Shown here in pieces: positions 1 to 6,463 of a stretch of DNA of 14,527 nt. A program made the position numbers and the translations under genes. Source of the DNA: CAYVAP01 sp964343195 (GTDB lineage Bacteria; Bacteroidota; Bacteroidia; J057). How positions within the stretch are numbered: the first letter of the stretch is position 1; every line of letters starts with the position of its first letter. The notes beneath the pieces are model-generated. The model was given only the letters and a program-made list of their open reading frames with translations. It was not told the origin of the DNA and did no database searches. Where the stretch lies: NCBI GenBank assembly GCA_964343195.1, contig CAYFIR010000154.1:1-14527 (forward strand). The letters run 5' to 3'.

Positions 1-41
1 GTAGTTCGTAGTTCGTAGTTCGTAGTTCGTAGTTCGTAGTT
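1..41. repeat. Heptamer tandem repeat (GTAGTTC)n
   Basis: Five perfect copies of the 7-base unit GTAGTTC plus a sixth copy missing only its last base, running from the window edge, so the array may continue upstream. The same word recurs in the spacers at 8346-8404 and, as GTTCG variants, at 6393-6458 and 10638-10744. It is therefore a member of a dispersed spacer repeat family. No function is apparent. Confidence 0.9.
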
Positions 42-78
42 GGGTACTGACTTGATGACCAGAGGGTTACAACCATTT

Positions 79-140
79 CACCCTATACCTCCGCCTACCC
101 TATCCCGCACCCCGCCCATATACCCCTTATACACCCTATA
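79..140. repeat. C-rich leader with CACCCTATA copies and a G4-capable motif on the minus strand
   Basis: Two exact copies of CACCCTATA lie at 79-87 and 132-140. They are the reverse complement of the TATAGGGTG unit in the array at 14449-14527. Between them, 104-126 has four C runs (3, 4, 3 and 4 bases) separated by 3, 1 and 5 bases, so the minus strand meets the usual G-quadruplex pattern. The block lies just upstream of the start codon at 178. The peptide it would encode is low-complexity Pro/Tyr-rich, which supports it being non-coding. Confidence 0.65.
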
Positions 141-177
141 CACTTTCTTCCACCCTTATTCCCTCACCCTCCACCTC

Positions 178-792
178 ATGCAATCTATCCGCTACGCCCT
201 GATCCTGGTCCTCCTGATGCTGCCGCTGATGCTCTCGGCACAGGAAATCACCGCCGATCAACTGCACGAAATCAACGAAACCCGCCTGCGGCTCAACAAG
301 GTCAACATGTACGTGCTGGGCGGATGGGCGGTCAGCAACATGGCCGTTAGTGGCTTGCTACGGGGTCGGACCGAGGGACCCACACGCTACTTTCACGAGA
401 TGAATGTCTTCTGGAATGTCGTCAACCTGGGCCTGGCTGCTGGGGCACTTTACGGCGTCTATACCAGCGATCCTCATAGCTACGACCTCTGGCAGACCTT
501 CGCCGAGCAGCAACAACTCGAAAAGATCCTCCTTTTCAACCTCGCGCTGAACTTCACCTACATGACCGCCGGCGGCTACCTGATGGAGCGCAGCCGACGC
601 GGTGAGCCCCGCGCCGACCTCTTCAAGGGCTACGGGCAATCGCTGCTGCTCCAGGGCGGCTTTTTGCTGCTCTTTGACGCGACGCAGTACCTGCTGCACC
701 ATAGCAGCAACAATCCCCGCTTACAGGAAGTCCTTAGCACGGTGCAACTCAGCGCCGGACCGGGAGGCGTAGGGATGAGTTGGGTGTTTTGA
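178..792 (+). CDS. Small exported/membrane protein, probably DUF6992-like
   Basis: 204 residues with no enzymatic motif that I can see. The protein starts with a signal peptide (about residues 1-22, ending LSAQ). Hydrophobic stretches follow at roughly 44-62, 77-95, 117-135 and 153-174, so an inner-membrane protein with about four spans is likely. Conserved-looking words are YVLGGWAVSN (45-54), YFHEMNVFWNVVNL (71-84) and NFTYMTAGGYLMER (125-138). From memory these resemble the Bacteroidota family DUF6992, whose role is unknown. The frame is open back to 40, but residues upstream of 178 come from the C-rich repeat. The ATG at 178 directly precedes a good signal peptide and is preferred. It is isolated: the next gene on this strand begins 760 bases downstream. 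The family assignment is tentative; the coding call is firm. Confidence 0.8.
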   Translation: MQSIRYALILVLLMLPLMLSAQEITADQLHEINETRLRLNKVNMYVLGGWAVSNMAVSGLLRGRTEGPTRYFHEMNVFWNVVNLGLAAGALYGVYTSDPHSYDLWQTFAEQQQLEKILLFNLALNFTYMTAGGYLMERSRRGEPRADLFKGYGQSLLLQGGFLLLFDATQYLLHHSSNNPRLQEVLSTVQLSAGPGGVGMSWVF

Positions 793-1552
793 GCTTGACT
801 GGTGCCACCAGCGCTCCCCCTGTGTGGCTGCTATCGGGCTGGTGAGGGGATTCAGGGGGTGAACCGAACTCACAAATTCCACCCCGCTAAGTCGGACTTA
901 GTGGTCGCGCGAGGGCTGCCGGGTAGTCCGACGTAGTGGGAACATACCGCCCTGGACTACCCACTTGCCAACGCACAGCCACGAAGTCCAGCGCAGCATT
1001 TTGGGAAAGATGGTTAAACATGTTAAGGATTTTGCCGGATTTTTGTGGCATGGCAGGGGGAGAAAGTCTGGGGCTTCATAGACAGATTCAGCATCGGGGG
1101 GATGCTTTATTTTTCACGCGGATGGCACATGCTGCGCAGCGGTAGGGAAGGAATCGCGGAGGAAGAAGCATTGTTCGACCATATTTCTTTTCCGTTTCTC
1201 CTCGACTCTGTATGAAATTTACCACATACCCTAGGCTGTGCAAATTGATGGCTTTTGCCTCCTGTGCTTTTCTCACGCTGACAAATGAAAAACAGAGGTC
1301 TCACGCAAAGTAGCAGAGCCGCATAGGGAAACCGTTCAGGTTTCTTTTCTCTGCGCCTTCGCGCCTACCGCTGCGCGGCATCTTCGATCTGCGTGAGAAA
1401 AACAAACAGCCTCGCAGGAAAAATGCAGGAAGATTTTGTAGCCAAACTAAACAGCCTACCGCATACCCTATCTTTTGGAAACCTGTCCTACGCCCAACTT
1501 CATCTGTTGACTTGGAGGCAGGCGCTTCGTATCATTATCCCAAACTACTACT
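793..1552. other. Gene-free stretch, 760 bases
   Basis: No convincing coding sequence: the short open frames (up to 86 codons) look like chance, with no start context or recognisable protein. The stretch contains a small hairpin after the first gene (CTGGT 799-803 with ACCAG 807-811, no T-tract). It also has a perfect 7-bp palindrome (CTAAGTC 887-893 with GACTTAG 895-901), a related AGTCCG...GTAGTGG word near 924-939, and the inverted-repeat element at 1110-1400. From about 945 to 1109 and from 1401 to 1552 I recognise little. Confidence 0.6.
1110..1400. repeat. Nested inverted-repeat element (TCTCACGCA family)
   Basis: The core, 1299-1398, is a nested imperfect palindrome. Its outer arms are TCTCACGCA (1299-1307) and TGCGTGAGA (1390-1398). 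Inside are GCAGAG (1313-1318) with CTCTGC (1349-1354), and a central hairpin GAAACC (1328-1333), five-base loop, GGTTTC (1339-1344). A further inverted copy of the right arm lies at about 1111-1146: GCGCAGCGGTAGG (1134-1146) is the exact complement of 1364-1376. No open frame or transposase is associated. From memory, spacers with CTCACGCAAAG/GCGTGAGA arms are common in Bacteroidota genomes; mobility is not shown here. Confidence 0.75.
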
Positions 1553-3580
1553 ATGCCTCGACTACTATCCTTCTTCCTGCTCTGCCTGCTGGGGTGGAGC
1601 CACCTACATGCCCAGGATTCCTGGCGCATCACAGCGACGGACTTCGCTGCTGATCCCTATTATGGCATCACCGTCGCCAATGGCATGATCGGGCTGGTCT
1701 CGGCTCCGGAGCCGATGCAGGTCAGCGCGGTGGTGCTCAATGGCATCTATGACAATTACCAGCGTGGACGGGTGAGCAATATCCTCCAGGTCTTTGACCC
1801 GGTGTCGCTCAACCTGATCGTTGATGGGGCCATGGTCAACCGCGGCAACATCGAGTCATTTTCCCAGACCCTGGACATGCGGCAGGCGGCCTTCCTCACA
1901 GAGTTTGAGGTGCCGGGCAAGGTCAGGGTTACCCACGACCTGCGCGCCCTGCGGCACCTGCCCCATACGGCTCTGACGATGGTTACGCTGGAGGCCCAGG
2001 CCGATGTTACCATACAGGCCCAAAGCCTGATCCTGGCTCCCGATCACCTGCGCGACGTGCGCAACCTCTTCGCCACCATCGACCGACCTCACGTGTCGCT
2101 GCCCCTGATGACCTCCGTGGCCCAAAGTCCCACCGGGGCACATACCGTCGCGGCGTCCAATTCGTTTATTTTTCCCGAGCCACACGGCCAGGAACCAGAA
2201 GTGCTGCACGTGGACTGGGACTTCAACCGCCACTGGATGCAGTTTGACCGAGAGTTGAAAGCAGGGGAAACCTACACCTTTGCCGTCGTCAGCTCCGTTA
2301 CCTCCAGCGAGCACCAGGCTGATCCCTTCAACGAAGCCGAGCGCTTCACCCTCTATGCCCGGCTGGAAGGCATCGACCGCCTGCTCAACCGACACCATGC
2401 CGCCTGGGACAAGCTCTGGGAGAGCGACATCCTCATCGAGGGCGATCCGCAGGTGCAGCAGGATGTCCACAGCTTCATCTACCACCTGTATAGCTTCGCG
2501 CGCGAGGGAACGGCCTACAGCCTTTCGCCCATGGGCCTGTCGGGTCTGGGGTACAATGGCCACGTGTTCTGGGACACCGAGATGTGGATGTATCCGCCGC
2601 TGCTGATGCTGCAGCCCGAGATCGCCAGGAGCCTGCTGGAGTATCGCTTCCAGCGCATGGAAGCTGCGCGAAACAATGCATTCGCCCACGGTTATCAGGG
2701 GGTGATGTTTCCCTGGGAGTCGGCAGATGACGGCGGCGAAGAAACGCCTATCTGGGCCCTGACGGGGCCTTTTCAGCACCACATCACAGGCGACATCGGC
2801 TGGGCCTTCTGGAAATATTACCAGGTAACCGGGGACAAGGAATGGCTGCGCACCCGTGGATATCCCATGCTGAAGGAGGTGGCGGAATTTTGGGTGAGTC
2901 GCGTAGAGCGCGAAGGAGCCGCAGGCTACCACATCCGCAACGTGATCGGTGCCAATGAGTACGAGGAAAACATCGACGACAACGCCTACACCAATGGCAT
3001 GGCCCAAACGGTGCTGCGCTACGCCGCCGAGGCCGCGGAGGAACTGGGCCTGGAGCCAGACCCGGAGTGGCGCCACGTCGCGGACAACATTCCCATCCTG
3101 ACCTTCCCGGACGGTACCACGCGAGAAAACGCCACCTATAACGGGGCCATGATCAAGCAGGCCGACGTCAACCTGCTGGCCTATCCGCTGGAGGTGATAC
3201 GGGAGGAAGCGCGCATTCGCAGAGACCTTGCCTACTACGAAGAGCGAATGGACCCCAGAGGTCCGGCGATGGGATTTGCTACGCTGGCGACGCTGTATGC
3301 GCGCCTGGGGGAAACCGAGCAAGCCTACGAGCTATTCCTCAATAGCTACCAGCCCAATGGCGTCCCGCCCTTCAACGTACTCGCCGAAACAGCGGGAGGC
3401 ACCAACCCCTACTTCGCCACCGGAGCCGGGGGATTGCTGCAAGCGGTCTTGAGCGGCTTTGGCGGCTTGAAGATCACCGACGAGGGCATCCAGCAATTGG
3501 AGACGGAGCTTCCGAAGGGATGGGAGAAGCTCACGCTCAAGGGGATTGGGATCGAAGAGGAGACCTTCATTGTAGAATAG
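1553..3580 (+). CDS. Secreted GH65 family alpha-glucosidase
   Basis: 675 residues. A signal peptide (about 1-21, ending LHAQ) predicts export. An N-terminal beta-sandwich (about 30-290) precedes an (alpha/alpha)6 catalytic domain (about 310-620) and a short C-terminal part. The GH65 signature GYNGHVFWDTEMW carries Asp341, a usual sugar contact. The predicted general acid is Glu469 (in GANEYEEN) and the general base Glu612 (in VLAETAGGTNPYF). A glutamate base rather than the phosphate-binding loop of GH65 phosphorylases argues for a hydrolase. From memory, the acid/base spacing (143 residues) is nearly that of the Flavobacterium johnsoniae alpha-1,2-glucosidase (kojibiose hydrolase, GH65) and resembles the human collagen glucosyl-galactosyl-hydroxylysine glucosidase. 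The exact linkage cannot be read from sequence. The start at 1553 is the one immediately preceding the signal peptide. No susC/susD neighbours. Confidence 0.92.
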   Translation: MPRLLSFFLLCLLGWSHLHAQDSWRITATDFAADPYYGITVANGMIGLVSAPEPMQVSAVVLNGIYDNYQRGRVSNILQVFDPVSLNLIVDGAMVNRGNIESFSQTLDMRQAAFLTEFEVPGKVRVTHDLRALRHLPHTALTMVTLEAQADVTIQAQSLILAPDHLRDVRNLFATIDRPHVSLPLMTSVAQSPTGAHTVAASNSFIFPEPHGQEPEVLHVDWDFNRHWMQFDRELKAGETYTFAVVSSVTSSEHQADPFNEAERFTLYARLEGIDRLLNRHHAAWDKLWESDILIEGDPQVQQDVHSFIYHLYSFAREGTAYSLSPMGLSGLGYNGHVFWDTEMWMYPPLLMLQPEIARSLLEYRFQRMEAARNNAFAHGYQGVMFPWESADDGGEETPIWALTGPFQHHITGDIGWAFWKYYQVTGDKEWLRTRGYPMLKEVAEFWVSRVEREGAAGYHIRNVIGANEYEENIDDNAYTNGMAQTVLRYAAEAAEELGLEPDPEWRHVADNIPILTFPDGTTRENATYNGAMIKQADVNLLAYPLEVIREEARIRRDLAYYEERMDPRGPAMGFATLATLYARLGETEQAYELFLNSYQPNGVPPFNVLAETAGGTNPYFATGAGGLLQAVLSGFGGLKITDEGIQQLETELPKGWEKLTLKGIGIEEETFIVE

Positions 3581-3589
3581 CGACTAATA

Positions 3590-3650
3590 GGTATGAAGGA
3601 TATGGAGTCCCAAGGCGGCGAATTTCCTTCATACCCACCTACACTCCATA
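3590..3650. repeat. TATGAAGG/CCTTCATA inverted repeats in the spacer
   Basis: GTATGAAGG (3591-3599) is the perfect complement of CCTTCATAC (3626-3634), and TATGGAG (3601-3607) of CTCCATA (3644-3650). The second pair lies outside the first on the right arm but inside it on the left, so the two stems cannot be nested simply. It sits ten bases after the GH65 stop codon and may help to end transcription, but no T-tract follows. The same words make up the tandem array at 4467-4511. Confidence 0.6.
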
Positions 3651-3729
3651 CCTGAATACTTTCGTCCGAGTACTCAACAGCTCTGGCTGCTTCTTAACAC
3701 AGGTCAATGAAGCGGCTCCGGATGCGCCA

Positions 3730-3737
3730 TACTTTTG
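3730..3737 (+). promoter_or_regulatory. Possible Bacteroidota -7 promoter element
   Basis: TACTTTTG matches the Bacteroidota -7 consensus TAnnTTTG exactly and ends 28 bases before the ATG at 3766, giving a leader of about 20 bases. No clear TTG element is seen at the expected -33 position, so this is a weak prediction. Confidence 0.3.
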
Positions 3738-3765
3738 GGTAAATCAATTAAACGAATTTACCCAA

Positions 3766-4389
3766 ATGAATAACAATCGACTGAACTCCAGGCTGTTCGG
3801 AGTCTTTTTCATCATCAGCTTTTTGGCTTATGGCATAGGCAACAGCCTGCTCATGGTGGACGAAGGCACCGCCTCCCTGACCGATACCCTCCAATCCCGG
3901 TTCCTGATCGGGGGCATCCTGATGAGCCTGGTCCACACCCTGACGAACACTTCGCTGGTCGTCATCGCCCATGGCTGGTTCCGGAAGCTCAATCCGACGC
4001 TGGCCAATGGCTACCTGGGACTAGGGCTGCTCTCGACCATGTTTCTGGCAATGGGAGGGGTGGTCCTGCTGGGCAGTGCGACCGTTGGCGGAGAGGTACT
4101 CAGCCAGACTGTTTTTGACTTTGGCAGCCAAACAAATTTCTTCGCCTACCAGATGGGCATGGCCATCTGGAGTATCGTGGGATTCCTGCTTTGCTACCTG
4201 CTGCTGAAAGGAAACTTTGTCCCTAAATGGCTGCCGATCTGGGGCTATGTGGGATATGCCATCTTCCTCGTAGGTATCCTCCTCGAACTGGCGGGATTCT
4301 CCTACGGGGTGGCCATGTCAATTCCTGGTGGGCTGTTTGAGATTACCCTGTCGGTGTGGGTGATTTGGAAAGGTGTAAGGAAGTTGTAG
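3766..4389 (+). CDS. DUF4386 family integral membrane protein
   Basis: 207 residues, almost entirely hydrophobic, with about six predicted membrane spans (near 9-29, 47-70, 85-105, 127-147, 158-178 and 187-203). Words typical of DUF4386 are present: KLNPTLANGYLG (74-85), VPKWLPIWGYVGY (152-164) and PGGLFEITLSVWVIWKG (187-203). The biochemical role of this family is unknown. The frame is open upstream to 3520, overlapping the end of the GH65 gene. The ATG at 3766 gives the expected N-terminus (a short polar stretch, then the first span), and a possible promoter element lies just before it. It is convergent with the Crp/Fnr regulator; I recall DUF4386 genes lying near such regulators in other Bacteroidota, but no functional link is shown here. 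Confidence 0.85.
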   Translation: MNNNRLNSRLFGVFFIISFLAYGIGNSLLMVDEGTASLTDTLQSRFLIGGILMSLVHTLTNTSLVVIAHGWFRKLNPTLANGYLGLGLLSTMFLAMGGVVLLGSATVGGEVLSQTVFDFGSQTNFFAYQMGMAIWSIVGFLLCYLLLKGNFVPKWLPIWGYVGYAIFLVGILLELAGFSYGVAMSIPGGLFEITLSVWVIWKGVRKL

Positions 4390-4390
4390 A

Positions 4391-4512
4391 GGTATGTGGG
4401 TATGAAGGTATGTGGGGGAATTTGCAGCAACTCCTTGGGGATTTTGTTCAGAGATCACATCATTTTCCTTCATATCCTTCATATCCTTCATATCCTTCAT
4501 TTCCTTCATACC
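4391..4512. repeat. Convergent spacer with five CCTTCATAT 9-mers and inverted arms
   Basis: Five tandem copies of the 9-base unit CCTTCATAT occupy 4467-4511; three are perfect, one ends TTT and one ends TAC. The left part (4391-4416) holds GGTATG words. GGTATGAAGG (4399-4408) is the exact complement of CCTTCATACC (4503-4512), so the whole spacer can fold into a long hairpin. It lies between the ends of two convergent genes and could act as a terminator in both directions. Because 9 is a multiple of three, spurious repetitive open frames cross it on both strands. Confidence 0.75.
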
Positions 4513-4523
4513 TTCTACCCTCC

Positions 4524-5096
4524 TCAGGACCTACTCAGCCGCTTCCGAATCCGGCTCAGGGACTCGGGCTTGATGCCGAGGTAGCTGGCCAGTTGATACT
4601 GAGGTACCCGCTGTGGCAAATCCGGGCGGGTATCCAGTAGATGCTGGTAGCGCTGCTCTGGGGTGCTGGTGTGGTAGAGGGCCATGGCCTGCTGCTGCTC
4701 CTGGATCACGGTTTCCATGACTCCCCGAGAGATGGCCTCAAAGCGGGGAAACAGGTCAAAAAGTGCCTGGGCTTTTTCCTCATCGCCGACTACCACCTCG
4801 GTCGGTTCCATGCAGATCAGGTAATCGGTAGCAGGGATGGGCTTGCCAAAAGACATGGGTCCCATGATCCACTGCCCCTCGGTGTAAAAATGGGTAGTGA
4901 TTTCCTCGCCCTCCACCAGCCGATATTGGCGCACACAGCCTTTTTGGACAAAATAAGTCTGCGGAGAGGTCTCCCCTTCACGGCGCAAGTGATCGCCCTT
5001 TGCCAGGGTATGGAGGACTGTGCTGTCTATTATGGCCTGGGCTTCTTCGGTCGAGAGGGCCGAAAAACGCCGGAAATAGTCGAGGTGGCTTGCCAT
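4524..5096 (-). CDS. Crp/Fnr family transcriptional regulator
   Basis: 190 residues. A cyclic-nucleotide-binding-like beta-roll spans about 10-115, including GDHLRREGE (34-42) and YFVQKGCVRQYRL (48-60). A long dimerisation helix (about 115-142) links it to a helix-turn-helix, best seen as VPQYQLASYLGIKPESLSRI (164-183). The arginine/serine phosphate-binding motif of true cAMP-binding CRP is not evident, and there is no FNR-type cysteine cluster, so the effector is unknown. This is the usual architecture of the abundant short Bacteroidota Crp/Fnr regulators. The gene begins 18 bases after the stop of the upstream same-strand gene (5115-5765) and could be co-transcribed with it. Its targets are unknown. 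Confidence 0.9.
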   Translation of the reverse strand: MASHLDYFRRFSALSTEEAQAIIDSTVLHTLAKGDHLRREGETSPQTYFVQKGCVRQYRLVEGEEITTHFYTEGQWIMGPMSFGKPIPATDYLICMEPTEVVVGDEEKAQALFDLFPRFEAISRGVMETVIQEQQQAMALYHTSTPEQRYQHLLDTRPDLPQRVPQYQLASYLGIKPESLSRIRKRLSRS

Positions 5097-5114
5097 GGGA
5101 AATAGTTTTCAACC

Positions 5115-5765
5115 TTAATTCCTGCGAATCCGCCAACTGCCATCCCATTCGTAGTGGATAGATGACACCCCAATATCCTCTTCTTTGGCATGCCCCGGAT
5201 GAAGAAAGAGAGAAATGCCAGAGACTCGCATCCCAGCGTAATATCGGGAATTGATAAACGAGAATCGAATGACTTCCTCTTCAAGTTCTTCAATTCTGAG
5301 AATTGGAATCGGAGATTCCTGCTGTTCTTCATGGTTTATGCATGCGGCTACGTCCATAGTCCCCAGCTTTTGCATTTCTCCATTTTCCATTAAAAAAGCA
5401 TCGGCTCCCCACGAGTATTCTGTTCCCATCTCACAGACGATAATGGTACGGCCGTCTTTTCGGTAAAAGGTCGGTCGATACATGAAACTTTCTCCCACTC
5501 CAGCCGAGACATAGTTCACCACATAGCGACTGTTCTTCTCCACTAAATGAAAGAGTCGAAGGCCCTGATTGGTACTCACGAAACTATCCGGTTGTCCGAT
5601 CAGCACGTAGGAACCATCAGGCATTTTGTGAGTTGAGCGAATGTCATAGCCATCCAGTGTGAGGTTTTCGGCATAGCGAATGGGTTCAAATGGCTCATAT
5701 TTTTCGGGCAAAAAATGCCCAATCAGCGTTATGAGCATCAGCAAAGTGGTTTTCACGGTTGGCAT
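5115..5765 (-). CDS. Uncharacterised exported protein
   Basis: 216 residues from the ATG at 5765; I do not recognise the family. The N-terminus has a short positive start (MPTVK) and a hydrophobic stretch (about 6-20) that could be a signal peptide or membrane anchor. The rest looks like a soluble, beta-rich, acidic domain. Visible words include GYDIRSTHKMPDGSYVLIG and VCEMGTEYSWGADAFLMENG. An alternative ATG at 5810 would add 15 residues and overlap the upstream gene by 35 bases. I prefer 5765, which leaves a ten-base gap and puts the hydrophobic segment at the N-terminus. It is probably in one transcription unit with 5776-6309 and perhaps with the Crp/Fnr gene downstream. Confidence 0.7.
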   Translation of the reverse strand: MPTVKTTLLMLITLIGHFLPEKYEPFEPIRYAENLTLDGYDIRSTHKMPDGSYVLIGQPDSFVSTNQGLRLFHLVEKNSRYVVNYVSAGVGESFMYRPTFYRKDGRTIIVCEMGTEYSWGADAFLMENGEMQKLGTMDVAACINHEEQQESPIPILRIEELEEEVIRFSFINSRYYAGMRVSGISLFLHPGHAKEEDIGVSSIHYEWDGSWRIRRN

Positions 5766-5775
5766 AAATTGACGA

Positions 5776-6309
5776 TTAGGGCCAAAAACTAGTCGATTTC
5801 TCCGCTTCATTCAAGATTTTCTTCATTCGGGAAAGTCCCTTTTCCGACAATCCACCCCACTTCATGACCGAGCGATAGGGGTAGCAGTCCACTTCTCCCT
5901 CCAAATCGACATCCGCATATCCCACGGTTTCGCCTTCATCGTCGAGGAAAAAGAGCTGATAATCCCGCCGGGAGGTTCCCATCTCTCCCCATCGGTAGGA
6001 GGACGAATCATTCAGCACGGTCAGCATGCGGGCTGTTTGAGACGAATCGAGTCGGAAACGAGCAGAAGGCAGCCACTTGCCAAAGACTTTCGCTGTAACG
6101 GCCTTTCCCTGTAAAAAAGTGATCCCTGCATCCAGGTCTCTCTGCACCAGCGAGTCATAATCGCGGGGAAAAGACAGCTCAGAGGAAGGGTGCATTTCCC
6201 GAACCTGATTTCGGATAGCCTTCAACGGCGGACGTGAATAGAGGTAAAACACCACCACGCACAACAGTGTCAGCAGCAGCCAGGAAACTTTCTTCAGCTT
6301 TCTCAACAT
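5776..6309 (-). CDS. Uncharacterised membrane-anchored protein
   Basis: 177 residues with no assigned function. A positively charged start (MLRKLKK) and one hydrophobic segment (about 8-25) suggest a signal anchor with the rest outside the cytoplasm. The C-terminal half has a pattern I have seen in Bacteroidota hypothetical proteins: a FFLDDEGETVGYADVD strand pair, CYPYRSVMKWG, then a final helix GLSRMKKILNE. The frame is open to 6420, but that stretch crosses a terminator-like hairpin (6353-6388) and a spacer repeat, so I use the ATG at 6309. It precedes the gene at 5115-5765 by ten bases; the two are probably translated from one message. Confidence 0.7.
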   Translation of the reverse strand: MLRKLKKVSWLLLTLLCVVVFYLYSRPPLKAIRNQVREMHPSSELSFPRDYDSLVQRDLDAGITFLQGKAVTAKVFGKWLPSARFRLDSSQTARMLTVLNDSSSYRWGEMGTSRRDYQLFFLDDEGETVGYADVDLEGEVDCYPYRSVMKWGGLSEKGLSRMKKILNEAEKSTSFWP

Positions 6310-6352
6310 GACGCTGGGCTTTGCTTCAAAATCGGACAAATCATCCCAAATG

Positions 6353-6388
6353 CAAAACCGCCCACAGCAATCGCCGCAGGCGGTTTTG
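6353..6388 (-). terminator. Terminator-like hairpin downstream of the GH15 gene
   Basis: CAAAACCGCC (6353-6362) and GGCGGTTTTG (6379-6388) form a perfect 10-bp stem with a 16-base loop. Read on the minus strand it is an A-rich lead-in, a GC-rich stem top and a TTTTGCATTT tail, which fits a Rho-independent terminator for the GH15 gene ending at 6464. The symmetric A/T flanks mean it could also act on the other strand. It lies 44-79 bases upstream of the next start codon (6309). Confidence 0.6.
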
Positions 6389-6392
6389 TTAT

Positions 6393-6458
6393 AGTTCCAA
6401 GTTGGGAGTTCGTGGTTCACAGCTGAACGAGGCTCAGGTTAACTCCGAACCAGGAACT
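6393..6458. repeat. GTTCG-family spacer palindrome
   Basis: Nested arms: AGTTCC (6393-6398) with GGAACT (6453-6458), GGAGTT (6405-6410) with AACTCC (6441-6446), and GTTC (6415-6418) with GAAC (6425-6428). It lies directly after the GH15 stop codon. The wording (GGAGTTCG, CTCCGAAC) matches the spacers at 8346-8404 and 10638-10744. Confidence 0.6.
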
Positions 6459-6463
6459 ACCCC

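Noticed and set aside
1507..1535. Sigma-70-like promoter (TTGACT, 17 bases, TATCAT) before the GH65 gene
   Set aside because: The spacing is good, but Bacteroidota generally use a TAnnTTTG -7 element, so this match may be chance; left out of the features.
1856..3322. 488-codon open frame on the minus strand, antisense to the GH65 gene
   Set aside because: It lies wholly inside a clear enzyme gene, resembles no protein family, and is explained by the GC-rich codon use of the sense gene.
4318..4509. 63-codon minus-strand frame with a repeated MKD motif
   Set aside because: The repetitive peptide arises only because the 9-base CCTTCATAT unit stays in frame.
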